Positions 10,258 to 18,896 of a DNA stretch of 64,000 nt are shown one piece after another. The translations under genes and the position numbers were made by a program. The DNA comes from Gammaproteobacteria bacterium (lineage in GTDB: Bacteria; Pseudomonadota; Gammaproteobacteria; Pseudomonadales; Azotimanducaceae): assembly GCA_012960535.1 (NCBI GenBank), contig DUBB01000027.1, positions 1-64,000 on the forward strand, read 5' to 3'. Numbering within the stretch: the stretch's first letter is position 1; the number at the start of each line of letters is the position of its first letter. A model generated the notes under the pieces. That model had not been told where the DNA came from. It did no database searches and was given only the letters and a program-made list of their open reading frames with translations.

Positions 10258-11079
10258 TTGACTAGCATTGATACGGGTACAGAAGATTTATTAGCAGATG
10301 TTACAGCGGGTGTTGGTGTCATTACCTTAAATCGACCGGAAGCCCGAAACGCGATGTCGGGTGGCATGAATGCAGCACTGTCGAAAACGTTAGCAGCCTG
10401 GGAATTCGACCCGGAAGTTAAATGCCTCGTGATTACCGGCGCCGGAAAGGGTTTTTGTGCCGGTGGCGATGTGAAGGGGATGGCATCTTCAGGCGACGGC
10501 ACGGTAGGCCAGAACACGATTGATGGGGCTATTCACGCGCAGCGAGTCAATCAACGCTCTACGGCAGGCAAGCTCTTTAAGATGCCCAAGCCAACCATTG
10601 CTGCACTGCCTGGTGCGGCAGCAGGCGCAGGGCTATCCTACGCACTGGCCTGTGATATGCGCATCATGGCGAGCACTGCGATTATGACCACGGCATTCGC
10701 TAAAGTTGGATTTTCAGGAGACTACGGCGGTACTTACTTTTTGACCCAATTGGTGGGCACGGCGAAAGCCAGGGAGCTTTATTACCTGTCAGACAGAATT
10801 GACGCTAACGAAGCGCTTCGGCTGGGATTGACTAATTGGGTTGTTGAGCCTGATCAGCTGATGGACAAGGCAATGGAAATTGCTGGTCGCATTTCTGCTG
10901 GGCCAACGGTAGCTTACCGTTACATGAAGGAAAATCTCAACCGGGCATTAGCCGGCGAGGTTGATGATTGCATGGATCTTGAAGCAACTCATCATGTTCA
11001 TTGCGGGCAGACAACGGATCACAAAGAGGCGGCCAAGGCATTTGTAGAAAAACGCCAGCCGACCTTTGTCGGTCGGTAA
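10258..11079 (+). CDS. enoyl-CoA hydratase/isomerase family protein
   Basis: 273 residues of the crotonase fold. The oxyanion-hole segments are visible as GAGKGFCAGGDVKG (about residues 60-73) and LPGAAAGAGLSYALACD. The usual catalytic Glu positions are not certain, so hydratase versus isomerase activity is open. The start is TTG at 10258: AAGGAG lies 6 bp upstream, and no in-frame ATG fits better. Divergent from the acyl-CoA carboxylase gene. Confidence 0.88.
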   Translation: MTSIDTGTEDLLADVTAGVGVITLNRPEARNAMSGGMNAALSKTLAAWEFDPEVKCLVITGAGKGFCAGGDVKGMASSGDGTVGQNTIDGAIHAQRVNQRSTAGKLFKMPKPTIAALPGAAAGAGLSYALACDMRIMASTAIMTTAFAKVGFSGDYGGTYFLTQLVGTAKARELYYLSDRIDANEALRLGLTNWVVEPDQLMDKAMEIAGRISAGPTVAYRYMKENLNRALAGEVDDCMDLEATHHVHCGQTTDHKEAAKAFVEKRQPTFVGR

Positions 11080-11419
11080 CCTTTACTGGCTGTTACACAA
11101 AAGTTTATTGGCCGGTAAAAAGAGTGCCCGTTCATGCTGATTAAAGATGCCGATTGCAGCATCATAAGAGTGCTAGTGGAACTAGACTGGCAGGCGTTAG
11201 ATCAATTGATAGAGACCCTTCAAGCGGATAAAGTTGTTATACGTTAAAGCGGCAGGCCTTAGCCATGGATCTATCAGGTATCTCCCATGATCTGTGAGGT
11301 CAGGAAGTGCACGTGCTGGTTGAATTGTTTGTATCAGTGTCAGTCAAAGCTGGAAGATCGTTTAACACGTAGAATCTTGTTATGATCGCGCGGTAAATAA
11401 ACTAACCGGAATTCGCTGC
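11080..11419. other. intergenic region with one possible small ORF
   Basis: 340 bp between the enoyl-CoA hydratase and the aminotransferase. An ATG at 11134 opens a 37-codon frame to TAA at 11245-11247 (begins MLIKDADC, ends KVVIR). It lacks a clear ribosome binding site and resembles no family I know, so I do not call it a gene. The 3' part holds a likely promoter. Confidence 0.4.
11378..11386 (+). promoter_or_regulatory. possible extended -10 promoter for the aminotransferase
   Basis: TGTTATGAT: an extended -10 (TGn plus TATGAT, five of six consensus) 34 bp before the aminotransferase ATG. No convincing -35 is seen, which is usual for extended -10 promoters. Confidence 0.4.
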
Positions 11420-12271
11420 ATGTCGATTGCTTATCTCAACGGTCAATGGTCCAAGCCAGAAGACGCAAAAATTTCTGTTTTTGATCGTGGCTTTATGTTC
11501 GGCGATGGCGTCTATGAGGTGATGCCGGTCTATCACGGGCACATATTCACGCTTGATCAGCATATCGCCAGGCTAAAGCGATCTATGGCAGAAGTTCGGA
11601 TTCAATCTCCGTTGGATGCTTCAGCATGGAAGGCGCTGCTGGAAGAGGCCGTCTCCCGCAGTGCTGAGCACAATGCCCTGATCTATCTTCAGGTGACACG
11701 AGGGATAGCATCCGAGCGATCGCATGTCTATCCGGAGGTTTCCCCTACTATTCTGGTTACGGTCACGCCAAGCGAGTTTGATGAACAGACCATCAAGCCT
11801 ATCAGTGTGATATGTAAAACAGATTTCCGCTGGGCCAGGGGTGATATCAAGGTGGTAAGCCTGATTGCAAATGGCATGTTGAAAAATCAGGCCATGGATG
11901 AAGGTTTTGATGATGCTATTTTGATCCGTGATGGACTGGTAACCGAAGGGACTTCTTCTAATGTTTTTGCGGTCAAAGATCGGGTGCTCTGGACCCCACC
12001 AAAGAGCGAATACCTGCTGCATGGCATCACTCGTGATCAGACCATCGAGTTGGCAAGAGGCCATGGATTGGAAGTCAGAGAAGAAAACATTCAGGAAAAT
12101 TTCCTCAAGCAGGCAGATGAGATCTGGTTGACAGCCTCTGGTCTGGAAATTTTACCGGTTGGGAAAGTAAACGGACAGACAGTGGGAAATGGCTGTGTCG
12201 GTGAAACCTGGTACCTGATGAAAAAAGCGTTTCAGGAAGAGATACTTAAGGCAATTGAAAAAATCGATTAA
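11420..12271 (+). CDS. dat: D-amino acid aminotransferase (class IV, PLP)
   Basis: Interconverts D-alanine and D-glutamate with 2-oxo acids, supplying peptidoglycan precursors. 283 residues, the usual length. Class IV features are all present: the N-terminal YLNGQW strand, FDRGFMFGDGVYE, the PLP-Lys region GDIKVVSLIANGMLKNQA, and the phosphate-binding loop VTEGTSSNVF. Close relatives are D-alanine aminotransferases; branched-chain aminotransferase is excluded by the D-type N-terminal motif. Begins with ATG at 11420 after a candidate extended -10. Confidence 0.9.
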   Translation: MSIAYLNGQWSKPEDAKISVFDRGFMFGDGVYEVMPVYHGHIFTLDQHIARLKRSMAEVRIQSPLDASAWKALLEEAVSRSAEHNALIYLQVTRGIASERSHVYPEVSPTILVTVTPSEFDEQTIKPISVICKTDFRWARGDIKVVSLIANGMLKNQAMDEGFDDAILIRDGLVTEGTSSNVFAVKDRVLWTPPKSEYLLHGITRDQTIELARGHGLEVREENIQENFLKQADEIWLTASGLEILPVGKVNGQTVGNGCVGETWYLMKKAFQEEILKAIEKID

Positions 12272-12349
12272 TATAAGAGAAAAGATTCATTGGATTCATG
12301 TACAGTCCGAGAATATATTAAGTTAACTACAACCTTCAGGAGAAACAAG

Positions 12350-12769
12350 ATGGCGTTGAAAGACTCCAAAACAGAACAGAATTTAAAAGATGCCTTCGCA
12401 GGTGAGTCTCAGGCTAATCGCCGATATCTGTATTTTGCGGCAAAAGCTGACGTAGAGGGATACAACGATGTTGCAGCCGTATTTCGGTCAACGGCGGAAG
12501 GTGAGACTGGCCATGCCCACGGGCATCTGGAATATCTGGAAGAAACCGGAGATCCAGCCACCGGGTTACCGATTGGCGGGACATCAGATAATCTTAAAGC
12601 ATCTGTTGCTGGTGAGACTCACGAATACACCGATATGTACCCAGGGATGGAGGCAGCGGCTCGGGAAGAGGGTTTCGATGAGATAGCGGATTGGTTTGAG
12701 ACACTAGCTAAAGCGGAAAGAAGCCATGCTAATCGTTTCCAGAAAGCACTGGATACACTCGACAGTTAA
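12350..12769 (+). CDS. rubrerythrin (diiron ferritin-like, no rubredoxin domain)
   Basis: 139 residues forming a four-helix diiron domain with the repeated Glu/ExxH ligand sets: [28 protein letters not shown], and near the end [14 protein letters not shown] plus [10 protein letters not shown]. Rubrerythrins reduce hydrogen peroxide in the cytoplasm. The C-terminal rubredoxin domain of classic rubrerythrin is absent, so an external electron donor is needed. ATG at 12350 has AGGAG 6-7 bp upstream; an upstream TTG would add 20 unrelated residues. Next gene is DUF3501, a frequent partner. Confidence 0.92.
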   Translation: MALKDSKTEQNLKDAFAGESQANRRYLYFAAKADVEGYNDVAAVFRSTAEGETGHAHGHLEYLEETGDPATGLPIGGTSDNLKASVAGETHEYTDMYPGMEAAAREEGFDEIADWFETLAKAERSHANRFQKALDTLDS

Positions 12770-12822
12770 TCGCTGGAAATAGATTAAGTGCGGTCCTCTG
12801 ATCGCGCTTGATTAAGGTACCG

Positions 12823-13401
12823 ATGCTATCAAGATCTGATTTGTGGTCTTTGGAAGACTATTCACAAATGCGCTCGACTTTTCGAAAGGAAGTTCTGGCG
12901 CATAAGCAGCATCGCCGTGTCCAAATCGGTGATGCCATGCAGTTAATATTTGAGGATCGGTTGACCATTAAATACCAGATCCAGGAAATGCTGCGGATTG
13001 AGAAGATCTTTGAAGCCGAGGGGATTCAGCAGGAACTTGATGCATATAATCCGCTCATTCCTGATGGTGATAACTGGAAGTGCACCTTGCTGATCCAATA
13101 CGAAGATGTGCAGGAGCGTCAGCGTCGGCTTAAAGAACTGCTCGGTGTGGAAGATAAGATCTGGGTGCAGGTGGGAGACGGCAAACCTGTCTGGCCCATT
13201 GCAGATGAAGACATGGACAGGGCGAATGAGGATAAAACCGCAGCGGTACATTTTCTTCGCTACCAGTTAACCCCTGAAAATATTGCCGATCTAAAAGTTG
13301 GTGGGACGGTTACCTTCGGCGTTGAGCATGATGCTTATGCCAGCAATCCAGTCCAGGTTGCTGAGGAGGTCAGGCTGACCCTGGTGAGCGATATTGGTTA
13401 G
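12823..13401 (+). CDS. DUF3501 family protein
   Basis: 192 residues, soluble, charged, no membrane segment. Recognisable features of DUF3501 are the N-terminal Y-R-F/K-E-V-type segment (YSQMRSTFRKEVLAHKQHRR), FEDRLTIKYQIQEMLRIEKI and a C-terminal VTFGVEHDAYA. Its biochemical role is unknown; the gene is regularly found beside rubrerythrin and redox proteins, as here, 53 bp downstream. ATG at 12823 is preceded by AAGG; a TTG at 12808 is the alternative. Likely in one operon with rubrerythrin and ended by the terminator at 13430. Confidence 0.85.
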   Translation: MLSRSDLWSLEDYSQMRSTFRKEVLAHKQHRRVQIGDAMQLIFEDRLTIKYQIQEMLRIEKIFEAEGIQQELDAYNPLIPDGDNWKCTLLIQYEDVQERQRRLKELLGVEDKIWVQVGDGKPVWPIADEDMDRANEDKTAAVHFLRYQLTPENIADLKVGGTVTFGVEHDAYASNPVQVAEEVRLTLVSDIG

Positions 13402-13429
13402 TGATTTGTTTATTATCCGCAATTGTACC

Positions 13430-13472
13430 TGCAGGTCGTGTTGGCAGTTCGACCTGCATGCCTTGGTTTTTT
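13430..13472 (+). terminator. likely terminator after DUF3501
   Basis: A perfect 9-bp stem TGCAGGTCG / CGACCTGCA with an 11-nt loop, followed by a T6 run eight bases on. The gap before the Ts lowers confidence. Confidence 0.5.
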
Positions 13473-13545
13473 GAGCGAATTTTTTTATTTGTTGCAACTG
13501 CCTTATAAGTGCTTATACGTTAAACTGATTTACTGGAGGTATGCT

Positions 13546-14136
13546 ATGTCCCGACTCGTCTATGTAATGCTGTTGATTATTCTTGGTCTGACGTCTGGTT
13601 GTGGCCTGAATAGCCTGCCGACTCTCGATGAGCAGGTTAAGTCGTCCTGGTCCCAGGTGGAAAACCAGTATCAGCGCCGTGCTGACCTGATCCCAAATCT
13701 GGTGGCTACCGTAAAAGGCTATGCAGCCCAGGAAAAAGACACTCTGCTTGCGGTCACCCAGGCGCGAGCGAAAGTGGGCAGCATGCAAGTCGATCCGGGG
13801 CTCATCAATGACCCGGCTAAACTGCAGCAGTTTGAGCAGGCCCAGAGCCAGCTTTCCGGGGCATTGAGCAGGCTGATGGTAGTGGTTGAAAAGTATCCGG
13901 ACCTGAAATCAAATCAGAATTTTTTAGCGCTGCAGTCGCAGTTGGAAGGCACTGAAAACCGTATCTCAGTTGCTCGTCGCGATTATATTGGCGCTATCGA
14001 GCGCTATAATACCGAAATGCGGACTTATCCGGGGAAACTATGGCATTCCTGGCTGTACAGCGAGCTCAAACCCAGAGATGCTTACTATGAAGCCACTGCC
14101 GAGCGTGCTGAGCAGGCTCCGGTGGTGAATTTTTAA
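13546..14136 (+). CDS. lemA: LemA family lipoprotein
   Basis: 196 residues. The N-terminus is a lipoprotein signal, with lipobox LTSGC ending at about residue 21, followed by the LemA hallmark (VENQYQRRADLIPNLVATVK) and long helices typical of the fold (QSQLSGALSRLM, TENRISVARRDYI). LemA proteins are found with TPM-domain proteins, as here; function is poorly defined, possibly in envelope maintenance. ATG at 13546 is preceded by GGAGGT at a good distance; a frame open from 13423 has no start signal. The stop overlaps the next ATG by one base (TAATG). Confidence 0.93.
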   Translation: MSRLVYVMLLIILGLTSGCGLNSLPTLDEQVKSSWSQVENQYQRRADLIPNLVATVKGYAAQEKDTLLAVTQARAKVGSMQVDPGLINDPAKLQQFEQAQSQLSGALSRLMVVVEKYPDLKSNQNFLALQSQLEGTENRISVARRDYIGAIERYNTEMRTYPGKLWHSWLYSELKPRDAYYEATAERAEQAPVVNF

Positions 14137-14873
14137 TGATGGTGCGTAGCCTGCTGCTATTGTTACTGATCTTTCCGGTCAGTGCTGATATCCAGTTTCC
14201 AAGACTGGGTGGTCGGGTGGTTGATGATGCGGGGATGCTCAGCTCGAACAGGCAATCCCAACTCAATCGGTTGTCAGAAGCTCACGAAAACGCCACGGGT
14301 AATCAGGTTATTGTTGTGACCCTGCCTGATCTGCAGGGTATGGCCATCGAGGAATACGGTTACCAGTTGGGTCGACATTGGGAGATTGGTCAGAAAGGCA
14401 AAAATAATGGCGTCCTGCTGATGATAGCCAAAGCAGAACGCCAGGTTCGGATCGAAGTTGGTTATGGCTTGGAAGGTCAATTGACGGATGCGATTGGCAG
14501 CAATATCATTTACCAGGTGATCCGGCCAGCGTTCAAGAAAGGCCAATTCGGTCAGGGAATTGAAGCCGGGATGCGATCAATTATCCAAGCCTTGGGGGGT
14601 GAATATGTGGTCAAGAAGCAATACCGGGAAAGCCGTAATAAAAAGCCTATGAGCTATGGTTTTGTTTTAGTTCTGGGGGTGCTCTACTACCTGTTGCCGA
14701 TGTTAGGGGGTGTTCTGGGCCTGGGTAGGCCCCGCCGTCGTCGTGGGCGTTATGGTGCGACGGCTGGCTATATTGGCGTCGGCGGATTCCGCGGTGGTGG
14801 TTTCGGCGGCGGTGGCGGATTCAGTGGCGGTGGTGGCGGCTTTGGTGGTGGTGGCGCGAGTGGAGGCTGGTAG
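14136..14873 (+). CDS. TPM-domain protein, YgcG-like, secreted/membrane
   Basis: 245 residues. Signal peptide (residues 1-18, LLLLLLIFPVSA), then the TPM domain (about 25-155; VVDDAGMLSS start, VRIEVGYGLEGQLTDA motif), one membrane helix near 175-195 (GFVLVLGVLYYLLPMLGG) and a Gly-rich tail ending GGGGASGGW. This is the standard YgcG architecture: the TPM domain is probably periplasmic, anchored by the helix. Some TPM domains bind metal and have phosphatase activity in vitro. Translationally coupled to lemA. Confidence 0.9.
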   Translation: MMVRSLLLLLLIFPVSADIQFPRLGGRVVDDAGMLSSNRQSQLNRLSEAHENATGNQVIVVTLPDLQGMAIEEYGYQLGRHWEIGQKGKNNGVLLMIAKAERQVRIEVGYGLEGQLTDAIGSNIIYQVIRPAFKKGQFGQGIEAGMRSIIQALGGEYVVKKQYRESRNKKPMSYGFVLVLGVLYYLLPMLGGVLGLGRPRRRRGRYGATAGYIGVGGFRGGGFGGGGGFSGGGGGFGGGGASGGW

Positions 14874-14876
14874 AAA

Positions 14877-15491
14877 ATGACCTTGTTAACGAAAAGCGAA
14901 CTAGAGAAGGTATCTGCTGCAATTCACGAAGTCGAACAGAAAACGGATGCCGAGTTGGTGACTGTGCTGGCGGCAAGAGCGGATAACTACAGTTATATAC
15001 CGACGATGTGGGCGGCAATGCTGGCCCTGTTATCTCCCAGCCTGGTCACGGTTCTGCCCTTCTGGGTTGAAATGAATGACATTATGCTGATTCAGTTAGG
15101 TGTATTTATTGTGTTGGCGATTCTACTGAGATGGCAACCCATTCTGGTGAGGATTATCCCCAATCAGGTAAAAACCTGGCGGGCCAGTAATCTGGCGCGC
15201 CGACAGTTCCTGGAAAACAATCTGCATCACACCCAGGCCGAAGTGGGTGTGCTGATTTTTGTATCAGAAATTGAGCATTATGTTGAGATTATTGCTGATC
15301 GTGGCGTCAGTAGTCACATAACAGATGACGAATGGGCCGAGATTGTTTCTGCTATGACCGATCAGGTTGCAGCCGGCAATACCTTAGAAGGATTTCTGAG
15401 CTGTGTAGACGCTTGCGGCGTGTTGCTGGAGAAGCATTTACCGGCAACCTCTGCGAAGGATGAATTACCCAATCATATGGTGGTTATCTGA
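14877..15491 (+). CDS. second TPM-domain membrane protein
   Basis: 204 residues without a signal peptide. N-terminal half has the TPM start (IHEVEQKTDAELVTVLAARA), then two hydrophobic segments (about 45-60 and 70-85; IQLGVFIVLAILLRW), and a C-terminal half AEVGVLIFVSEIEHYVEIIADRG that carries the typical TPM strand pattern. Thus the domain is interrupted by a membrane hairpin, as in many proteins that follow lemA and ygcG. Three bases separate it from the first TPM gene, so all three genes form one operon. Confidence 0.85.
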   Translation: MTLLTKSELEKVSAAIHEVEQKTDAELVTVLAARADNYSYIPTMWAAMLALLSPSLVTVLPFWVEMNDIMLIQLGVFIVLAILLRWQPILVRIIPNQVKTWRASNLARRQFLENNLHHTQAEVGVLIFVSEIEHYVEIIADRGVSSHITDDEWAEIVSAMTDQVAAGNTLEGFLSCVDACGVLLEKHLPATSAKDELPNHMVVI

Positions 15492-15525
15492 AATCAGTGC
15501 CCATCGCTGGGATGATTTCTTGAAA

Positions 15526-16341
15526 TCATGTTTGCCGCTTGTACAGATCCTTTGCTGAAAGAGCGCCGTGCTGCATGAAGCTATGTATGGCATCGCTGAC
15601 GCCCTCGGGTTCATGGATGGCGACTTCATGCCCGGCGCGCGCGAACACCTGCAGCGCTGCATTGGGCAGGCGTTTGAAATCTGCCAGGTTCGCGTTCAAC
15701 AGGCCATCGACTGAGCCGGCAATCATCAGCGTGGGGATCGTGATTTCAGCGAGTTTTTCAGCAAGGTCGATGTCAGCCATTGCTTTGGCGCCATCGATCA
15801 GGTGACCTTCTGATACCCGCATGATGTGATCTACCCGACTTTCTATCCAGGCATCAGTTTCCACCTCAGGTCGAAATCGTGTATCAAGATAATTCTGTTT
15901 TATGGCAGCTCTGTCGTTTTGCCTGCGATGTTTCAGTCGGGTCTCAAGCATGGCAGCGCTCATCATGCCAGTGCCTTTGCTGGGGATCGGCGCCATGAAG
16001 ATCAGGCGATTGAGCCGGTCTAGGTGGTGCGCTCCCAGAACATAACCAATGCCGCCACCCATGCTGTGTCCGGCATAACTGAATTTGTCGATTTTCAAGT
16101 GATCCATCAGGCCAAGCACATCCAGTGCATATTGCTCCAGATTGTAACCGTCAGCGGTGTCTTCGCTTTCACCAGTGCCTCTGCATTCCATCAGGATAAC
16201 CTGGTAGTACTGCTTGAGTTGTTGTGCCACTGGCAACCAATTCACCCTGGAAGCGGTGTAACCATGATGCAGCAGTAAGGGTTCGCCCTGACCGAGTTGA
16301 TCGTACCAGAGTCTGGCATTGTTGATGGTGGCTGTTGGCAT
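15526..16341 (-). CDS. alpha/beta hydrolase
   Basis: 271 residues, typical alpha/beta-hydrolase fold. HHGYTASRVNW gives the oxyanion-hole HG, the nucleophile elbow is GHSMGG (S93), and the catalytic His is probably in FARAGHEVAIHEP near the end, with an Asp in AGSVDGLLN. No signal peptide. Substrate unknown. Convergent with the LemA/TPM operon; a short hairpin (ATGATTT-CTTG-AAATCAT, 15512-15529) lies between the stop codons and may end either transcript weakly. Confidence 0.9.
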   Translation of the reverse strand: MPTATINNARLWYDQLGQGEPLLLHHGYTASRVNWLPVAQQLKQYYQVILMECRGTGESEDTADGYNLEQYALDVLGLMDHLKIDKFSYAGHSMGGGIGYVLGAHHLDRLNRLIFMAPIPSKGTGMMSAAMLETRLKHRRQNDRAAIKQNYLDTRFRPEVETDAWIESRVDHIMRVSEGHLIDGAKAMADIDLAEKLAEITIPTLMIAGSVDGLLNANLADFKRLPNAALQVFARAGHEVAIHEPEGVSDAIHSFMQHGALSAKDLYKRQT

Positions 16342-16577
16342 TGCGCTTCGTCCTTTTATGTCCTTGTTGGTGGCGCTGGATTACCTTGGTATGTCCTGAA
16401 TGAGGCGTTGCTCTACCAGCAATAGTCTCATTGAATTAACTTGTTGGCTATGTCGATCTAACCTGGCTCTGGCTGGCCCTGCTTGAGCGAGTATATTGAC
16501 CCTGGGCCATGATAACCCGATGGCCTTTCCCGGATAAGCTGTTTTCTGATGGTCTGGGGTGTACCCCGTCAGCACTA
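16342..16577. other. sequence without a recognisable gene
   Basis: Lies between the hydrolase and the IS remnant. A 64-codon minus-strand frame (16381..16575) has no family character and no ribosome binding site. It may be the old target-side flank of the insertion or part of the lost region. Confidence 0.4.
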
Positions 16578-16760
16578 TGTGGACAGGTTAGCCTGGTAGC
16601 TTAAGAGACACTTTTGGTTCATCGTTAACCCTTGAGGAAACGATGATGACAGAGAGACGAAGTATTGAACAGAGTGTGCGCGATATTCGACACCGCATCC
16701 GTAAGAAATATTCTGCCGAAGAGAAAATCCCTGTCGTATTGGAAGGTTTGCGTGCTGAAT
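16578..16760 (+). mobile_element. left-end remnant of an IS3-family insertion sequence
   Basis: Starts with an IS3-like terminus TGTGGACAGGTTAGCC, followed by ATG at 16643/16646 with GAGGAAACG upstream. The first 38 or so codons read MTERRSIEQSVRDIRHRIRK and then KYSAEEKIPVVLEGLRAE, the N-terminal HTH of IS3-family orfA. Homology stops at about 16755-16762, where the sequence changes to the antisense of an adhesin repeat (VTVTDSDDANMDS on the minus strand). The rest of orfA, all of orfB and the right end are missing, so the copy is dead. Confidence 0.8.
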
Positions 16761-17352
16761 CCATGTTGGCATCATCAGAGTCCGTGACTGTTACCGTACC
16801 GTCAAGTACCGTTACGGCATTGCCTGCCATGTAGCTGAGGTTATTTCCTGCATTGGTAATTACGGGCGCTTCATTCACAGCAGAATTAGTGAAAGACGGG
16901 GCTCGGAGTCATACGTTTCGTCCGTTTTACATTTGTCTTTCGCATAGATGGTTACCCTGACAGTGTAGGTGCCGACTGGTTGAGTTAACAGGTTTGAAAT
17001 ATGCAGGCTGCCACTAGAGTAAGAGTTATCAGAATAATCGTTATCGAAGTTGAATGTGCCGTCTTCGCCCTCATCGGTCATGGCCCAGTCGGGATCACGG
17101 TTTGAATTTTCTGAGCTTTCATTATCGTGAAATTTGGTATTATCACATACATCTTGAGGGGTAGAGCCGTCATCCACGGTTAATCGCAAGGAATGGATGT
17201 GATCGCTGCCATTTGACCTGTTAAAATTGATAATCAGATCATAGGGTGATGAAGTGTCATTAGTGTCACGATAAAAACTGTTGAGTGAGACTGTTCCAAC
17301 AGATCCGCTTCCTCCCATTAGCTCCGGTCGGCAACACCCAAAATGAGCCTAA
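16760..17352 (-). pseudogene. fragment of a large repeat adhesin (cadherin/VCBS-like)
   Basis: Minus-strand reading gives a Ser/Asp/Asn-rich segment (GSVGTVSLNSFYRDTND) and then, after a frameshift near 16897-16905, a cadherin/VCBS-type repeat: APSFTNSAVNEAPVITN, then GNNLSYMAGNAVTVLDGTVTVTDS in two overlapping pieces. The shift is visible because reading one base over restores PSFTNSAVNEAP, whereas the current frame ends in a TGA. Both ends are lost: the 3' end is cut by the IS3 fragment and the 5' end begins without a signal peptide or SD. It is a relic of a surface adhesin or RTX-like giant protein. Confidence 0.75.
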
Positions 17353-17441
17353 GCCCCGGTTACGACGAAATGCACAGAGATTAACGAACAACGAATTCAA
17401 ATGAGCCAATTTTCCTGATTTAAGCCTGCGTCGGCGCTAGG

Positions 17442-18272
17442 TTAATTTGGCTGTGTGAATCTCATGGCTTCGGGCGCTTTTAATTTACCGCCGGCATTGG
17501 CTGAAGGTAGTTTGTGGGTTGATTTAAATTCGCGCCCCTCAGAAATCTGGTTATTCCAGACTTCTGCTGAGCAGTTCAGCGCGGTGACAGCAGCAAACCC
17601 TGCATTAACCAGTCCCAGATCACTGTGCGGCGGTGGGTCGAAGTCGGTTTGGACGAGGTCGAAGAACAGCTGCCCGTCACCCTCTTCTACTATTTGACTT
17701 CTTACTGAGCCAAATTCAGCAAGGCCAGCCCAGCACATTGATTTGACTTCATTATAAGGTAAAGCGGGAACATTCAGGTTGAGCATGCAGCGGTTGGATG
17801 CCTGCATGAGGGGATCCAGGAGCTCAATTGCAAATCGGCAGGCAGTGTCCCAGTGCCAGGGATCTGAAACTGCCAGGCTTACTGCCAGGCTTCGGATGCC
17901 AAAATTCTGTGCTGCAAGCGCTGCACCGACGGTACCACTGTGCAGGACAGAGCGTCCTGTGTTGAGACCGAGATTGGGACCCGAGAGGACAACGTCTGGT
18001 TTGGGGCCAAAGGCGCCAAGAAAACCGCTGATTGTACAGAGCGCCGGTGGGCCGTTCAGGCCAAATGCAGGGCCCTTGAGTTTTTCAATAGTGTGTTTCT
18101 TATACTCAATGGGAACATCTCTTGAAATATGCCCCAGGCTGGCACCGGTTCCTGATGCATCAAAGCTGGGTGCCACGACGACGACTTCAAAACCAGCTGA
18201 CTCGACTTGCCGTGCCAATTCATGAAGGCCCGGGCTGGTTATACCATCGTCATTAGTGATTAGCGCTCTCAT
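17442..18272 (-). CDS. surE: SurE-like 5'/3'-nucleotidase
   Basis: 276 residues with the SurE N-terminus (MRALITNDDGITSPGL; metal ligands D8 and D9), the S/T phosphate-binding loop at ASGTGASLGH and the conserved Asn of LSGPNLG. SurE dephosphorylates nucleoside monophosphates. Canonical gammaproteobacterial surE lies beside truD/pcm/rpoS; that context is absent here and the C-terminus is longer than usual (about 250), so it is probably a paralogue. AAGGCAAG before ATG at 18272 supports the start. Confidence 0.88.
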   Translation of the reverse strand: MRALITNDDGITSPGLHELARQVESAGFEVVVVAPSFDASGTGASLGHISRDVPIEYKKHTIEKLKGPAFGLNGPPALCTISGFLGAFGPKPDVVLSGPNLGLNTGRSVLHSGTVGAALAAQNFGIRSLAVSLAVSDPWHWDTACRFAIELLDPLMQASNRCMLNLNVPALPYNEVKSMCWAGLAEFGSVRSQIVEEGDGQLFFDLVQTDFDPPPHSDLGLVNAGFAAVTALNCSAEVWNNQISEGREFKSTHKLPSANAGGKLKAPEAMRFTQPN

Positions 18273-18364
18273 CTTGCCTTATTAAATTAATATGAATGGG
18301 CTATTTTCATGTATTCAGCTTCTCCCGACAAGCGCTTATAAGGTTATTCTTGTTTAAGGCTCGC

Positions 18365-18532
18365 TCATGCACTGGCTGATCTTTTCCTGGAAGCGGCTTC
18401 ACACTCCTGCCATAGGTCGTAACAGGTATAACGCGTTCTTTCGATAGGTAGTTGTTTCTTGAAGCAGCTATCATATTCGGATTCACACGCAGCAAAAGTA
18501 AGTAATACAGTGGCCAGTAATAGGTAAGGCAT
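18365..18532 (-). CDS. small lipoprotein, 55 residues, function unknown
   Basis: Reading begins ATG (18530-18532) with AGGAAGG 5-6 bp upstream, which is a strong ribosome binding site. The protein has a short hydrophobic signal and a lipobox FAAC (MPYLLLATVLLTFAAC), a cysteine-containing mature part (ESEYDSCFKKQLPIERTRY, then CYDLWQECEAASRK) and stops at TGA 18365. Three further cysteines after the lipid-attachment Cys suggest disulfides in the periplasm. No family is recognised. It lies between surE and the sulfur transporter pair, transcribed toward surE. Confidence 0.7.
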   Translation of the reverse strand: MPYLLLATVLLTFAACESEYDSCFKKQLPIERTRYTCYDLWQECEAASRKRSASA

Positions 18533-18896
18533 AACAGCCTTCCTCGTGTTAAGGTTTTGTCCTGCTTTGGTGATTATCCCTTTATTTTGTCAGTTGTTAT
18601 GAAATTGAGCTGTCCTTGGAGTGACTGCAACAAACAAATGCAGGGGAAGGTAGGTTTTTTCAGGGATGATCCATGCTTTTGTTTGCAGTACTTCTCATTA
18701 AGATAGTTGTCATTTCTGGCAAGGCGGTTCTCTCGGGATATTGAAATGTTTTTTACGATTCCTGGAGTGGAAAATAATTTTCACAATTCAGATTAGCCGG
18801 CTTTTCTATCAGTTCATTTTCGCCTATATAATTTATGTTATTGTGGCTGGCGGCTGAATGGGTTGTAGTGTCATGTTGAATAGGTGAGGTGAAAGG
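18533..18896. other. AT-rich intergenic region upstream of the YeeE/YedE pair
   Basis: 364 bp without an ORF worth calling. A perfect TATAAT lies about 70 bp before the first transporter gene, with only a poor -35 (TTCTAT) 17 bp upstream. It is the likely promoter region for the sulfur transporter genes and, on the other strand, the small lipoprotein. Confidence 0.45.

Noticed and set aside
11134-11247. 37-codon ORF before the aminotransferase
   Set aside because: No ribosome binding site or known homology; mentioned only in the gap entry.
16381-16575. 64-codon minus-strand ORF
   Set aside because: No family likeness, no ribosome binding site, and next to broken DNA.
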